From Burkholderiaceae bacterium 26 (lineage in GTDB: Bacteria; Pseudomonadota; Gammaproteobacteria; Burkholderiales; Burkholderiaceae): DNA of 64,000 nucleotides. Below are positions 17,227 through 27,082 of the stretch, piece by piece. The stretch is taken from positions 124,001 to 188,000 of the forward strand of contig JYOB01000007.1 of the NCBI GenBank assembly GCA_000955795.1. The letters run 5' to 3'. Each line of letters begins with the position of its first letter. Position 1 is the first letter of the stretch. Below the pieces are notes generated by a model. It saw only the letters and a list, made by a program, of their open reading frames with translations, searched no databases and had not been told where the DNA came from. Both the position numbers and the translations under genes were made by a program.

Positions 17227-18483
17227 TTACGACGCCGGACGCTTCATCTGGCACGACGTCGGCTGGGCTGCAAGGTGCGGTTCCAGCGTGACGTCGGTAC
17301 GCCAGCCGTAGCCGGTGTTTTCCTGGTCGTACTTGATCTTCTTGCCGTCGGCCTTCACCCAGGTGGTCACGTACAGCGTCTGCTGCGCCTGGTGGTCGGT
17401 CTTGCGCATCTCGATCGGGCCGTTGAGGCCGTCGACCGTCATGCCTTCCATCACCTTGGCCACCTTGGCAGGCTCGGCTGAACCGCTGGTCTTGATGGCC
17501 TTGGCCAGGAAGGCGATGCCCGTGTAGACATCGGCGTTGAAGAAGTCGTCGTTGTACTTTTTCTTGAAGCCGTCGAGCACGGCGCTCGTCTTGGGGTTGC
17601 CGTCGTTCGGCGCGAAGTAGCTGATGACCTTCACGCGATCCGCGCCTGAGGCGCCCATCGCCGTAGGCACACCGGTGGTGCCGGCGTAGTACGTATAGAA
17701 ATTGGTGGTCAGGCCCGCATCTTTCGACGCGCGGATCAGCAGTGCCAGATCGCTCCCCCAGTTGCCGGTGATGACCGTATCGGCGCCGGACGCACGAATC
17801 TTCGCAACATACGGCGAGAAGTCCTTCACCTGCGCGAGCGGGTGCAGATCTTCACCCACCACCTGGATGTCCGGACGCTTGCGCTTGAGGTACTCCTTGG
17901 CCGCGCGCGCCACCTGGTGGCCGAACGAGTAGTTCTGGTTCAGCAGATAGACCTTCTTGATGTTCTGGTCCTTGGCGAGATAGCTCGTCAGGGCCTCCAT
18001 CTTCATGTCGGAGTTGGCATCCAGACGGAAGTGCCAGTAATTGCACTTGTTGTTCGTCATGTCCGGATCGACCGCCGCGTAGTTCAGATAGATGATCTCC
18101 TTGCCCGGGTTGCGGTCGTTGTACTTGGCGATGGCGTCCTGCAGCGCCATGCCCACGCTGGAGCCGTCGCCCTGCGCGACGTAGCGGATGCCCTGATCAG
18201 TGATCTGCTTGAGGATCGTCAGGCTTTCTTGCGGCGACACCTTGTTGTCAAAGCCGACGACTTCAAACTTGGTGCCGTTGCCGCTCCAATTCTGCTGGTT
18301 GGCCAGATCGGCCGCGTATTGCCAGCTGCGCAGCTGGTTCTGGCCCAGCGCGCCCATCAGCCCGGACAGCGGATCGATCCACGCGATCTTGACGGTCTCG
18401 GCGTGGACGGTGCTCGGGCAAAATGCGCCCGCGAATGTGCCAACTGCTGCCGCCGCGCACAGCGCGAGTCGGAATGCCTTCAT
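17227..18483 (-). CDS. Periplasmic solute-binding protein of an ABC transporter (branched-chain amino acid / LivJ type)
   Basis: 418 aa from the ATG at 18483 with AGGAGA upstream. A signal peptide is clear (MKAFRLALCAAAAVGTFAGA, cleavage near VHAET). The mature start VKIAWIDPLSGLMG and the segments YLLNQNYSFGHQVARAAKEYL and YYAGTTGVPTAMG are typical of type I periplasmic binding proteins of the Leu/Ile/Val-binding class. Members also bind amides, aromatics or urea. No permease or ATPase genes lie beside it, so it must share a transporter encoded elsewhere or act in sensing. It is divergent from a TetR gene, with a palindromic site between them. Confidence 0.9.
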   Translation of the reverse strand: MKAFRLALCAAAAVGTFAGAFCPSTVHAETVKIAWIDPLSGLMGALGQNQLRSWQYAADLANQQNWSGNGTKFEVVGFDNKVSPQESLTILKQITDQGIRYVAQGDGSSVGMALQDAIAKYNDRNPGKEIIYLNYAAVDPDMTNNKCNYWHFRLDANSDMKMEALTSYLAKDQNIKKVYLLNQNYSFGHQVARAAKEYLKRKRPDIQVVGEDLHPLAQVKDFSPYVAKIRASGADTVITGNWGSDLALLIRASKDAGLTTNFYTYYAGTTGVPTAMGASGADRVKVISYFAPNDGNPKTSAVLDGFKKKYNDDFFNADVYTGIAFLAKAIKTSGSAEPAKVAKVMEGMTVDGLNGPIEMRKTDHQAQQTLYVTTWVKADGKKIKYDQENTGYGWRTDVTLEPHLAAQPTSCQMKRPAS

Positions 18484-18590
18484 GCAAATGTCTCCTGATG
18501 TCTTATCGTTTGACGCCGTGCAGAAGGCATCGTCGAGCATGGTTCTTGCACTAAACCGCAAACCAAGGCTTACGGTAGCTCGATCCTTCC

Positions 18591-18610
18591 ATACACAAAC
18601 GTATGTGCAT
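18591..18610. promoter_or_regulatory. Imperfect palindrome in the SBP/tetR divergent region, candidate TetR operator
   Basis: The 20-mer ATACACAAACGTATGTGCAT is a 16/20 palindrome centred on ACGT. It lies 108 bp upstream of the solute-binding-protein gene and 103 bp upstream of the tetR-type gene, where a divergent regulator would bind. Assignment to this TetR is inference. Confidence 0.45.
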
Positions 18611-18681
18611 GGTAGGAGTGCGTTTGTTGCCGTGTCAACCCGCGCAAACCTGGGGGGCTCAGCACGATTTAAGCGCTGGAC

Positions 18682-18699
18682 AGCCCCGTCAGCGGGGCT
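18682..18699. promoter_or_regulatory. Stem-loop just upstream of the tetR-type start
   Basis: Perfect 7-bp stem AGCCCCG-TCAG-CGGGGCT ending 13 bp before the ATG at 18713. It has no U-tract, so it is unlikely to be a terminator, but it could affect ribosome access to the tetR-type message. Confidence 0.35.
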
Positions 18700-18712
18700 A
18701 GAATCCGCCTTC

Positions 18713-19378
18713 ATGCCAAAGCCATCCCCGCAGATCGACGAACACGACGAAGCCGTCGAAGTCGATGCCGATTCCGCCTCCCCTGCCGCGCCGCGTGCAC
18801 AGCTCACGCCTGACGACTGGGTGCGCGCCGCCACCGACCTGCTTGTGACAAAGAGCATCGATGCCGTGCGCGTGGATGTGCTCGCCAAGCAGCTGGACGT
18901 GACGCGCGGCAGCTTCTACTGGCACTTCAAGAACCGCGACGATCTGCTGCACCAGGTATTGCAGGACTGGAGCGAGCGCACGCGCGTGGGCCCCAAGCTG
19001 GAGCGGCAAAACCCGTCGGTGCAGGGGCTCGTGCGCGATCTGCTCGCACTGCCGTTTCGCGGACGCAGCGCCCGCCGCACGGCCATGATCGAATTCGCCA
19101 TCCGTGCCTGGGCGCGGCGCGACCCGATGGCGCAAGAAGCCGTCGAAGCCGTCGACGAACATCGTATGGATTACTACGTCCAGCATTTCCAGGCGATCGG
19201 CTTCGCGCGCAAGGACGCCAAAACGCGCGCCTTCATGCTGTACGCCTACCAACTTTCCGAAGCCTCGCTCTGGCACCAGGGCAGCAAGCCCGACAAGGAC
19301 GCGCGCCGCCGCTTCTTTGAAGACACGCTGCTCGCGGGCGCACCCTCTGACGGTTCGGCGGCGCCGTCGCGGGAATAA
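18713..19378 (+). CDS. TetR/AcrR-family transcriptional regulator
   Basis: 221 aa from the ATG at 18713. An acidic N-terminal arm of about 30 residues precedes the TetR DNA-binding domain; its helix-turn-helix is VDVLAKQLDVTRGSFYWHF, with the characteristic FYWHFKNRDDLL. The ligand-binding half is variable and does not indicate an effector. The gene is divergent from the solute-binding-protein gene and 41 bp upstream of an MFS transporter gene, so control of one or both is likely. Confidence 0.9.
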   Translation: MPKPSPQIDEHDEAVEVDADSASPAAPRAQLTPDDWVRAATDLLVTKSIDAVRVDVLAKQLDVTRGSFYWHFKNRDDLLHQVLQDWSERTRVGPKLERQNPSVQGLVRDLLALPFRGRSARRTAMIEFAIRAWARRDPMAQEAVEAVDEHRMDYYVQHFQAIGFARKDAKTRAFMLYAYQLSEASLWHQGSKPDKDARRRFFEDTLLAGAPSDGSAAPSRE

Positions 19379-19419
19379 ATCGTGCTGCATCGGGCGCATT
19401 CCACTTTGAGTGCGCCGCG

Positions 19420-20865
19420 ATGCCCGAATCGCCAGCCTTTCACACATCCGACCTGCCCAGCCGGCTCGATCGCCTGCCCTGGAGCCGCTTTCACACGCGC
19501 GTGGTCATTGCGCTGGGTATTACGTGGCTGCTAGACGGCCTGGAGGTGACGCTGGCCGGCGCTGTGGCGGGCGCCCTCAAGCAAAGCCCCTCGCTGCATC
19601 TCACCAACGCGCAGGTCGGCATTGCCAGCAGCGCATACCTGGTCGGTGCGGTGTTCGGCGCACTGCTGTTCGGCTGGATGACGGATCGACTGGGCCGTCG
19701 CAAGCTGTTCTTCATCACGTTGGGCGTCTACATCCTGGCCACGCTGGCGACAGCGTTTTCGTGGAGCTTCGCCAGCCTCGTCGTGTTTCGCGTGCTCACA
19801 GGCGCAGGCATCGGCGGTGAATACGCGGCCATCAACTCGACCATCCAGGAGCTGACGCCGGCACGCGTGCGCGGCTGGACGGATCTCGCCATCAACGGCA
19901 CGTTCTGGATCGGTGCCGCGTTGGGCGCAGGCGCATCGTTGTGGCTGCTGGACCCAGCGCACATGAGCATCGACACCGGCTGGCGGCTGTGCTTCTTCAT
20001 CGGCGCCCTGCTGGGGCTCATCATTCTGGTGATGCGTTTCTGGATTCCGGAAAGCCCGCGCTGGCTCATCACGCGCGGCCGGCACGAAGAAGCGCAAACC
20101 ATCGTGCAGGACATCGAAAGCGAAATCGCCGCGCGCGGCCATCGCTTCGATACCGCGCCGCTGCCTGCATTGCGCATGCGCAGCCGCAGCCATCCACGCT
20201 TGATGGAAGTCGCGCGCGTCCTGTTCGTGCAGCACCGGCAACGCGCGCTGGTGGGCCTCGCGCTGATGGCGGCACAGGCTTTTTTCTACAACGCGATTTT
20301 CTTCACCTACGCGCTGGTGCTGACCGATTTCTATGACGTGCCCGCAACGAAGGTCGGCACATATCTGCTGCCGTTCGCACTGGGCAATTTTCTCGGGCCG
20401 CTGCTGCTGGGGCGGCTGTTTGACGTGGTGGGCCGGCGCACGATGATTGCCACGACCTACGCCATCAGCGGCGTGCTGTTGCTGGTGAGCGGCGCGCTCT
20501 TCAAGGCGGGTGTGCTCGATGGCACCACGCAGACCATCGCGTGGACCGTGGTGTTCTTCTTTGCATCGGCCGCCGCCAGCTCGGCGTACCTGACGGTGAG
20601 CGAAACCTTTCCGCTCGAGGTGCGCGCGCTGGCCATCGCGCTGTTCTATGCCGTGGGCACGGGGCTTGGCGGCGTGGCCGGGCCTGCGCTGTTCGGCTGG
20701 CTGATCGATACGCACTCGCGCGGTGCCGTGTTCGGCGGCTATGCGTTCGGCGCGGTGCTGATGTTGCTTGCGGCCGCGGTGCAGGCTTGCTGGGGGACGG
20801 CTGCCGAACGCAAACCGCTAGAACACGTGGCTGCGCCGCTGTCGGTTGACGACAGCCCGGCTTGA
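19420..20865 (+). CDS. MFS transporter (metabolite:H+ symporter class)
   Basis: 481 aa with 12 predicted membrane segments. TM1 carries WLLDGLEVTLAG. The MFS signature between TM2 and TM3 is present (GWMTDRLGRRKLFF), with the related GRLFDVVGRRTM in the second half. A PESPRWL motif follows TM6, as in sugar- and organic-acid-type families. The substrate cannot be read. It follows the TetR gene by 41 bp in the same direction and may be its target. Confidence 0.88.
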   Translation: MPESPAFHTSDLPSRLDRLPWSRFHTRVVIALGITWLLDGLEVTLAGAVAGALKQSPSLHLTNAQVGIASSAYLVGAVFGALLFGWMTDRLGRRKLFFITLGVYILATLATAFSWSFASLVVFRVLTGAGIGGEYAAINSTIQELTPARVRGWTDLAINGTFWIGAALGAGASLWLLDPAHMSIDTGWRLCFFIGALLGLIILVMRFWIPESPRWLITRGRHEEAQTIVQDIESEIAARGHRFDTAPLPALRMRSRSHPRLMEVARVLFVQHRQRALVGLALMAAQAFFYNAIFFTYALVLTDFYDVPATKVGTYLLPFALGNFLGPLLLGRLFDVVGRRTMIATTYAISGVLLLVSGALFKAGVLDGTTQTIAWTVVFFFASAAASSAYLTVSETFPLEVRALAIALFYAVGTGLGGVAGPALFGWLIDTHSRGAVFGGYAFGAVLMLLAAAVQACWGTAAERKPLEHVAAPLSVDDSPA

Positions 20866-20960
20866 TCTGCGCCAAACCGGCGCCACGCGCGTCGCCGCCG
20901 GTCGCCTATATACTTTCGCGCAGCGCTTTCCCGTGCATTTCCCGCTTATTGGAGACACCC

Positions 20961-21395
20961 ATGCCTGACGCGACTTACGACAACCAGAATATCTTCGCCA
21001 AGATCCTGCGCGGCGAGCTGCCCTGCATCAAGGTGTACGAAGACGACCACACGCTTGCCTTCATGGACATCATGCCGCAGGCCGACGGCCACGTGCTGGT
21101 GTTGCCCAAGGAAGGCGCGGCAGAGCTGTTCGACCTGTCGGACGGTGCCGCATCGGCCGCCATCCGCACCACGCGCAAGCTGGCGCGCGCCGTGCGTGCT
21201 GCGTTCACGCCGCCGGGCATCGCAGTCTTCCAGCTCAATGGCAGCGCTGCAGGGCAGACGGTGCCGCACGTGCACTTTCACGTGCTGCCGCGCTACAGCG
21301 ATACCCCGCTGCAACCGCACGCCCGCGTGCAGGCCGACAGCGACAAGCTCAAGGCCCACGCCGAGAAGATCATCGCCGCACTGCAAGCGGAATAA
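20961..21395 (+). CDS. HIT-family nucleotide-binding hydrolase
   Basis: 144 aa from the ATG at 20961 with TTGGAG upstream. The histidine triad is complete: VPHVHFHVLP, with His103, His105 and His107. The N-terminal NIFAKILRGELPC and the DIMPQADGHVLVLPK stretch are typical of the Hint/PKCI-like branch, which hydrolyses nucleoside phosphoramidates or related adenylates. Convergent with the czcA-type gene 9 bp away. Confidence 0.93.
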   Translation: MPDATYDNQNIFAKILRGELPCIKVYEDDHTLAFMDIMPQADGHVLVLPKEGAAELFDLSDGAASAAIRTTRKLARAVRAAFTPPGIAVFQLNGSAAGQTVPHVHFHVLPRYSDTPLQPHARVQADSDKLKAHAEKIIAALQAE

Positions 21396-21404
21396 GCGCC
21401 ACCG

Positions 21405-24400
21405 TCACGGCGCAGCAGACGGCACTGCCGAATCTGCCTGCGCCGTGGCGCCCGCCCGTCCATCCTCCCGTCGGTAGGCCAGCCGGTACAGCACCGGCAA
21501 CACCAGCAGCGTCAGCGCCGTCGACGACAGAATCCCGCCAATCACCACCGTCGCCAGCGGCCGCTGCACCTCTGCGCCCGTGCCGGTTGCCAGCGCCATC
21601 GGCACGAAGCCGAGCGACGCCACCAGCGCCGTCATCAGCACCGGGCGCAAGCGTGTGAGCGCACCCTCACGCACGGCCTCGTCGACCGACTTGCCGCTCT
21701 CGCGCAGGCTGCGGATGAAGCTCAGCATCACCAGCCCGTTGAGCACTGCCACGCCCGAGAGCGCGATGAAGCCCACCGCCGCTGAGATCGACAGCGGAAT
21801 ACCGCGCAACGCCAGCGCCAGAATGCCGCCCGACAGCGCAAACGGAATGCCCGAGAACACGAGCAAACCATCCTTCAGATTGCCGAACATCATGAACAGC
21901 AGCGTGAGCACCATGGCCAGCGCCAGCGGCACCACGATCTGCAGGCGCTCAGTGGCTGACTGCAGCTGTTCGAACTGCCCGCCCCACGCCATCCAGTAAC
22001 CGGCCGGCAGACGCACCTGCGCATCGAGCACCGCCTGCGCCTCTTCCACAAACGAGGCAATGTCGCGCCCGCGCACATTGGCGCTGACGACAATGCGGCG
22101 CTTGCCATCTTCGCGGCTGACCTGGTTGGGGCCGGTGACTTCGTTAAGCGTGGCCACATCGGACAGGGGCACGTAGCCCTGGCCATTGGGTAACGCCAGC
22201 GGCAAGCGGCCCAGTGCAGCCGGATCGCTGCGTGAGGTTTCCGGCAGCCGCACGACAATGCCAAAACGACGGTCGCCCTGGAACACCGTGCCCGCGTCCT
22301 TGCCGCCGATGGCTGCGGACACCGTGTCCTGAATCGCGCCGATGGAGAGGCCGTAGCGCGCAGCCTTGTCACGATCGATATCGACGTTCAGGAACGGCAG
22401 CCCGCCGGTCTGTTCGATCTTCACCTCCGCTGCGCCTGTCAGCTTGCCGAGCTGCGCTGCAATGATCCTGGCCTGCGCTTCCAGCACGCCCATGTCGTCG
22501 CCGAAGAGCTTGACGGCCACATCGCTGCGTACGCCGGAGATCAATTCGTTGAAGCGCAACTGAATCGGCTGCGAGAACTCGTATGCATTGCCGGGCAGCG
22601 CTTCCACCGTGGCACGAATGTCGGCGAGCAACTGATCCTGGTTGCGGCGTTTGCCGTCGGGGCCGGCAGGCCAGTCGCGCTCGGGCTTGAGCATGATGTA
22701 GCCGTCGGAGATGCTGGGCGGCATCACGTCGGTCGCGACTTCGGCCGTGCCGGTGCGCGCGAAGACACGCTCGATCTCGGGAAACTTCGCCTTGAGCGTG
22801 CGCTCGATCTGCATCTGCATGTCCAGCGATTGCGCCAGGCCCGTGCCCGGCACGCGCATCGCCTGGATGGAGAAATCGCCCTCGTTCAGGTTGGGGACGA
22901 ACTCCGCGCCCAGGCGGGTGGCGGCCACCAGAGAGACCGATACGGCCACCGCTGCAAACGTCAGCACCACGGCCGGCGCGCCCAAGACGCGCTCAAGCAG
23001 CGGCGCGTATATACGGCGCGCCCAGCCCATCAAGCGGTTCTCTTTCTCGGCCACGCGTTCGCCAATGAACAGCGCCACGGCAGCCGGCACAAACGTGATG
23101 GAGAGAATCATGGCCGCGGCCAGGGCTAGCACGACCGTGATCGCCATGGGGTGGAACATCTTGCCCTCCACACCCGAGAGCGCAAAGATCGGCAGGTACA
23201 CCACCATGATGATGAGTTGGCCATACAGCAGCGGGCGACGTGCTTCTCGGGCGGCTTCGAACACCTCTTCAAAGCGCTCGGCGCGCGTGAGCGGCCGACC
23301 ACGTGATTCCTGCGCATGCGCAAGGCGCCGCACGCAGTTCTCGACGATCACCACGGCGCCGTCAACGATGATGCCAAAATCCAGTGCGCCCAAACTCATC
23401 AGGTTGGCGCTCACCTTGGCCGACACCATGCCGCTGAACGTCATCAGCATCGACAGCGGAATCACCAGAGCCGTCAACACGGCTGCACGCAGGTTGCCCA
23501 GGAAGAGGAACAGCACTGCCATCACCAGAATCGCGCCTTCCAGCAGGTTCTTCTTGACCGTGGCGATGGCCTTGTCGACGAGCACTGTGCGGTCGTACAC
23601 CGATTCCACGCGAATGCCCGCCGGCAGCGTCTTGCGAATCTCCTGCATACGCTTGTCCACGGCCTGCGAAACGGTGCGGCTGTTCTCACCCATCAACAAG
23701 AACGCCGTGCCCAGCACCACCTCGCGCCCATTGCCGGTGGCCGCGCCCGTGCGCAGCTCGCTGCCGCTTTCGATGGTGGCGACGTCGCGCAAGCGCACCG
23801 GCGTGCCGTTGGGGCTGGCGAGCACCACGTTGCCGATGTCGGCCGCATCACGCAACTGACCGGGCGCGCGCACAAGGTATTGCTCGCCCTTGCGTTCGAT
23901 ATAACCAGCGCCGATGTTGGCGTTGTTGCGCTCAAGCGCGGCCACCACATCGGCCAACGTGAGCTTGTACGAAGCCAGGCGTTCCGGGCTTGTTGCCACC
24001 AGGAATTCCTTTGCGAAGCCGCCGATGGTGTTGACTTCCGTCACGCCCGGCACGTTGCGGATCTGCGGACGGATCACCCAGTCCTGCAACTCGCGCAAGT
24101 CTGCGGGGGTGTAGGCAGTGCCGTCGGGCTTGCGTGCGTTGGCATCGGCCTCCACGGTCCACAGGTAGATTTCGCCCAGGCCGGTGGAGACGGGCCCCAT
24201 GCTTGGCGAAATGCCATCGGGCAATTGCTCCTTCGCGGCCTGCAGGCGCTCGCTCACCAGTTGGCGCGCGAAGTAGATGTCGGTGCCTTCCTTGAAGATC
24301 ACCGTCACCTGCGACAGGCCGTAGCGCGAGAGCGAGCGCGTCTGCTCCAGCTTCGGCAAGCCGGCCATGGCAGTTTCCAGCGCATAGGTAATGCGCTGTT

Positions 24401-24584
24401 CAGTCTCCAACGGCGAGTAACCCGGTGCCGGGGTGTTGATCTGCACCTGCACGTTGGTGATGTCGGGCACCGCATCGATGGACAGGCGCGTATAGCTGTA
24501 CGCGCCAAACGCGGCGGCCGCCAGCACGGCCAGCAGCACCAGCCAGCGCTGCGCGATGACGGTGCGCAAGAGGCGTTCAAACAT
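21405..24584 (-). CDS. czcA: Heavy-metal efflux RND pump, inner-membrane component (CzcA type)
   Basis: 1059 aa, normal for HME-RND pumps. Twelve TM segments and two large periplasmic loops are apparent (VPDITNVQVQINTPAPG near residue 40). In TM4 the motif DFGIIVDGAVVIVEN fits the HME1 consensus (DFG, then DGA, then EN) associated with Co2+/Zn2+/Cd2+ exporters rather than the Cu+/Ag+ class. It forms an operon with the periplasmic adaptor (11 bp upstream) and TolC-family gene. It is proton-driven, exporting metal from the periplasm or cytosol to the outside. Confidence 0.93.
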   Translation of the reverse strand: MFERLLRTVIAQRWLVLLAVLAAAAFGAYSYTRLSIDAVPDITNVQVQINTPAPGYSPLETEQRITYALETAMAGLPKLEQTRSLSRYGLSQVTVIFKEGTDIYFARQLVSERLQAAKEQLPDGISPSMGPVSTGLGEIYLWTVEADANARKPDGTAYTPADLRELQDWVIRPQIRNVPGVTEVNTIGGFAKEFLVATSPERLASYKLTLADVVAALERNNANIGAGYIERKGEQYLVRAPGQLRDAADIGNVVLASPNGTPVRLRDVATIESGSELRTGAATGNGREVVLGTAFLLMGENSRTVSQAVDKRMQEIRKTLPAGIRVESVYDRTVLVDKAIATVKKNLLEGAILVMAVLFLFLGNLRAAVLTALVIPLSMLMTFSGMVSAKVSANLMSLGALDFGIIVDGAVVIVENCVRRLAHAQESRGRPLTRAERFEEVFEAAREARRPLLYGQLIIMVVYLPIFALSGVEGKMFHPMAITVVLALAAAMILSITFVPAAVALFIGERVAEKENRLMGWARRIYAPLLERVLGAPAVVLTFAAVAVSVSLVAATRLGAEFVPNLNEGDFSIQAMRVPGTGLAQSLDMQMQIERTLKAKFPEIERVFARTGTAEVATDVMPPSISDGYIMLKPERDWPAGPDGKRRNQDQLLADIRATVEALPGNAYEFSQPIQLRFNELISGVRSDVAVKLFGDDMGVLEAQARIIAAQLGKLTGAAEVKIEQTGGLPFLNVDIDRDKAARYGLSIGAIQDTVSAAIGGKDAGTVFQGDRRFGIVVRLPETSRSDPAALGRLPLALPNGQGYVPLSDVATLNEVTGPNQVSREDGKRRIVVSANVRGRDIASFVEEAQAVLDAQVRLPAGYWMAWGGQFEQLQSATERLQIVVPLALAMVLTLLFMMFGNLKDGLLVFSGIPFALSGGILALALRGIPLSISAAVGFIALSGVAVLNGLVMLSFIRSLRESGKSVDEAVREGALTRLRPVLMTALVASLGFVPMALATGTGAEVQRPLATVVIGGILSSTALTLLVLPVLYRLAYRREDGRAGATAQADSAVPSAAP

Positions 24585-24595
24585 GGCGCCTCCTT

Positions 24596-25786
24596 TTAGT
24601 GGCCGTGGTCGGCGGACTTGCCGGCTTCGGCCTTCAGCACGTAGCTGTTGGCTGCGGCGTAGTGCGTGCCGGCGGGAAGACCCTCCAGGATTTCCGTCCA
24701 GCTGCCGTCAGTGCGACCTGTCTTGACGGGACGCACTTCAAAGCCGGTCGGCACGGGCACGAACACCGACGGCTTGTCATCCACGGTCTGCACGGCATCG
24801 GCGCGCACAGCCACGGGCACCTGCACACGCCCCGATTCGACCGACACGTTGACGAACATGCCTGGGCGCCATGCCAGCTTGGGATTGTCGAGCGTCACGC
24901 GGGCGGGCGCGGTGCGGGTCTGCTCGCCCAGCAGTGCGCCAACGTACGAAACCTTGCCTTGCACGGCGGTGCCGGTGGCCGTGGCGCGCACGGTGGCCAA
25001 GGCGTTGGCCGTGACCGCCTCCAGATCCTTGGCAGTAACGGAGAAATCCGCCCAGACGGTGCGCAGGTCAGCCACGGTAAACACGGCCGTTTCCGCCTGC
25101 ACCGCTTCGCCCTGCGACAAGTGCTTGGCCACCACCACGCCATCAAACGGTGCACGCAGCTCGAAACGATTCAACGCCGAACCGGCTGGCGCGGCACCAA
25201 TGGCCGTCAGCTTTTGGCGAGCGTTGTCTGCCGCAATGCGGGCTTCCTGCAGCGATGTGCGCGCCTGCTGGTAATCCTGTTCGGCGGCGATGCCCTGCTC
25301 CCACAAGCGCTTTTCGCGCGTGTGCGTTTCCTGTGCGAGCGCAAGGCGTTGCTGGGCCGCCTGTAGTTCGCTGCGTTGATCCGACAGTGCGGGGCTGGAC
25401 AGCACGGCCAGCAGTTGGCCGCGCGCCACCGGTTGGCCAAGCTCCACCGCTACCTTCTCCGCCACGCCCGCCACACGCGGCACCACGTGCGCGGTGCGGT
25501 CTTCGTTCAGGCGAATTTCACCGGGCAGGACAACCTCCGTTCGCAACTCGGCAGCGCCTGCGGTTTCCACGCCGATCTTTGCATTGGCGATGGCGTCTGC
25601 CGTCATGGCCAGCGTTTCGGCGTGGGGTGCCTCGGCCTGCTCGGCGGCGGCCGGTGCCGGTGCCGCCTCGGCCTCGGACGTCGCAGCCTGGCGCGCACCC
25701 ATGCCGAACCACAGCCCGGCAGCGGCCAGCGCACCCAGCACGACGATGAGCGCGATGGCGCGCCGTTGTTTCGGTGGAAGTGTCAT
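24596..25786 (-). CDS. czcB: RND efflux periplasmic adaptor (CzcB type, membrane-fusion protein)
   Basis: 396 aa. One N-terminal membrane anchor (ALIVVLGALAAAGLWFGMG) precedes a lipoyl/barrel-sandwich segment (AHVVPRVAGVAEKVAVELGQPVARGQLL), an alpha-hairpin (residues ~140-200) and beta-barrel parts. The C-terminus is His-containing (ADHGH), which may help metal handling as in other HME adaptors. It lies between czcC- and czcA-type genes with short spacers and should bridge the pump and the outer-membrane channel. Confidence 0.92.
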   Translation of the reverse strand: MTLPPKQRRAIALIVVLGALAAAGLWFGMGARQAATSEAEAAPAPAAAEQAEAPHAETLAMTADAIANAKIGVETAGAAELRTEVVLPGEIRLNEDRTAHVVPRVAGVAEKVAVELGQPVARGQLLAVLSSPALSDQRSELQAAQQRLALAQETHTREKRLWEQGIAAEQDYQQARTSLQEARIAADNARQKLTAIGAAPAGSALNRFELRAPFDGVVVAKHLSQGEAVQAETAVFTVADLRTVWADFSVTAKDLEAVTANALATVRATATGTAVQGKVSYVGALLGEQTRTAPARVTLDNPKLAWRPGMFVNVSVESGRVQVPVAVRADAVQTVDDKPSVFVPVPTGFEVRPVKTGRTDGSWTEILEGLPAGTHYAAANSYVLKAEAGKSADHGH

Positions 25787-25810
25787 GTCAGCGGAAAGAA
25801 AGAGGCCGCA

Positions 25811-27082
25811 CTACCGGCCGAGGATGCGATCGATACCGGCGGCCGCCTGATGCGCGCGGGACAGCGCGGCCAGGTATTGCGCGCGCGCCTGGAACAGCGT
25901 GCGCTGGGCGTCCAGCACATCGAGAAAATTGAACTTGCCGGCATCAAAGCCGATGCGTGCGGCGTCATACGCGCGCTGCGCACCGGGCAACACGTCTTGC
26001 CGCAGCGACTGCACGGCGGCGCGGGCCGCGTCGAGCCGCGCTACGTCCTGCGCGAGCGTGGCGTTCTGCTCAAGCTGCAGGGCGCGATAGTCTTCAAACG
26101 CCTTGTCGGCCAAACGCTGTGCTTCGAGCTGGCTGCCCTGGTTACGATCAAACAGCGGCAAGGGCACAGCAATGCCGAGCACCGCCATGTTGTTGTTCGC
26201 GGCGCTGTCGCGCTTGGCGCCCACCGTGAGCGTCACATCGGGCACGCGCTTGCTGCGCTCCACGTTGGCGAGCGCCTGGCGCCGGTCGATCTCCAGACGG
26301 GCGCGGATGGCGCGGGGTGAGTTTTCCAGCGTGCCGGTCACTTGGCGTGCCTCTGGCGGCACGACGGGCAACGTCTCTGCGCTGCCATCGGCTTGGGGCG
26401 CCGCAGAAGGCGAGCCCCAGAAGGCCGCCAATGCGCGCTGGGCGACCAGCAGCTCGGCATTCGCGTCACGCAGTTCGATGGCGGCACTCGCGCGGGCCAC
26501 GCCAGCCTTGGTTTGCTCCACCGGCGACACTTTTCCCGCCTGCACACGCCGCGCTGCGGCGGATTCGGCCTGGGCCGCCAACGCATCCGACGCCTGCGCG
26601 AGCGCCAGGCGCTCCTGCGCAATCACCAGGTCGAAGAAGGCCCGCGTGACATCCGCACGCAACTCGGCCTGCAGCACGGCGGCATCTTGCGCCGTGGCGT
26701 CTCGGGCGATTTCTGCGGCGCGCGTACGGGCACCGCGCTTGCCGCCGAGTTCCAATGGGATATTCAGTTGCGCCGTCATCGTGGCGCGGTCGCGACGAAC
26801 GTCTTCTGTCGTGAAGGCGGCTTCAGGATTGCGCAGCCGGCGGGCTTGGTCGAGCGCGCCTTCACTGGCGGCCACTTCATGGCCGGCTGCGGCCAGCGCC
26901 GGATGCGACTGCACCGCGCGTTCAACGGCTTGCTGCAGCGTCACGCGTTCGGATGACGCAGCCGCAGGCCCGCCTGGCATAGAAAGCGCCACTGGCGCGA
27001 CGGGGTCAGTCGCCGCTGCGGTGGCCAGCGGGGCAGCCAGAAGACACAAAAGGACCGCCCCGGCGGGCTGGAAACAACGCAT
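25811..27082 (-). CDS. czcC: TolC-family outer-membrane channel of the metal efflux system (CzcC type)
   Basis: 423 aa with a signal peptide (VLLCLLAAPLATAAA). The mature protein shows the two long coiled-coil repeats of the outer-membrane efflux protein family (VTLQQAVERAVQSHPALAAAGHE and a second copy around ARLEIDRRQALANVERSKRVP). The start codon overlaps the preceding repeat-protein stop in TAATG, so the small repeat protein and czcC are translationally coupled. The channel completes a CzcCBA-like tripartite exporter. Confidence 0.92.
   Translation of the reverse strand: MRCFQPAGAVLLCLLAAPLATAAATDPVAPVALSMPGGPAAASSERVTLQQAVERAVQSHPALAAAGHEVAASEGALDQARRLRNPEAAFTTEDVRRDRATMTAQLNIPLELGGKRGARTRAAEIARDATAQDAAVLQAELRADVTRAFFDLVIAQERLALAQASDALAAQAESAAARRVQAGKVSPVEQTKAGVARASAAIELRDANAELLVAQRALAAFWGSPSAAPQADGSAETLPVVPPEARQVTGTLENSPRAIRARLEIDRRQALANVERSKRVPDVTLTVGAKRDSAANNNMAVLGIAVPLPLFDRNQGSQLEAQRLADKAFEDYRALQLEQNATLAQDVARLDAARAAVQSLRQDVLPGAQRAYDAARIGFDAGKFNFLDVLDAQRTLFQARAQYLAALSRAHQAAAGIDRILGR

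Noticed and set aside
23316-24599. 427-codon + strand ORF opposite the czcA-type gene
   Set aside because: Shadow of the HME-RND coding frame; no domain features.
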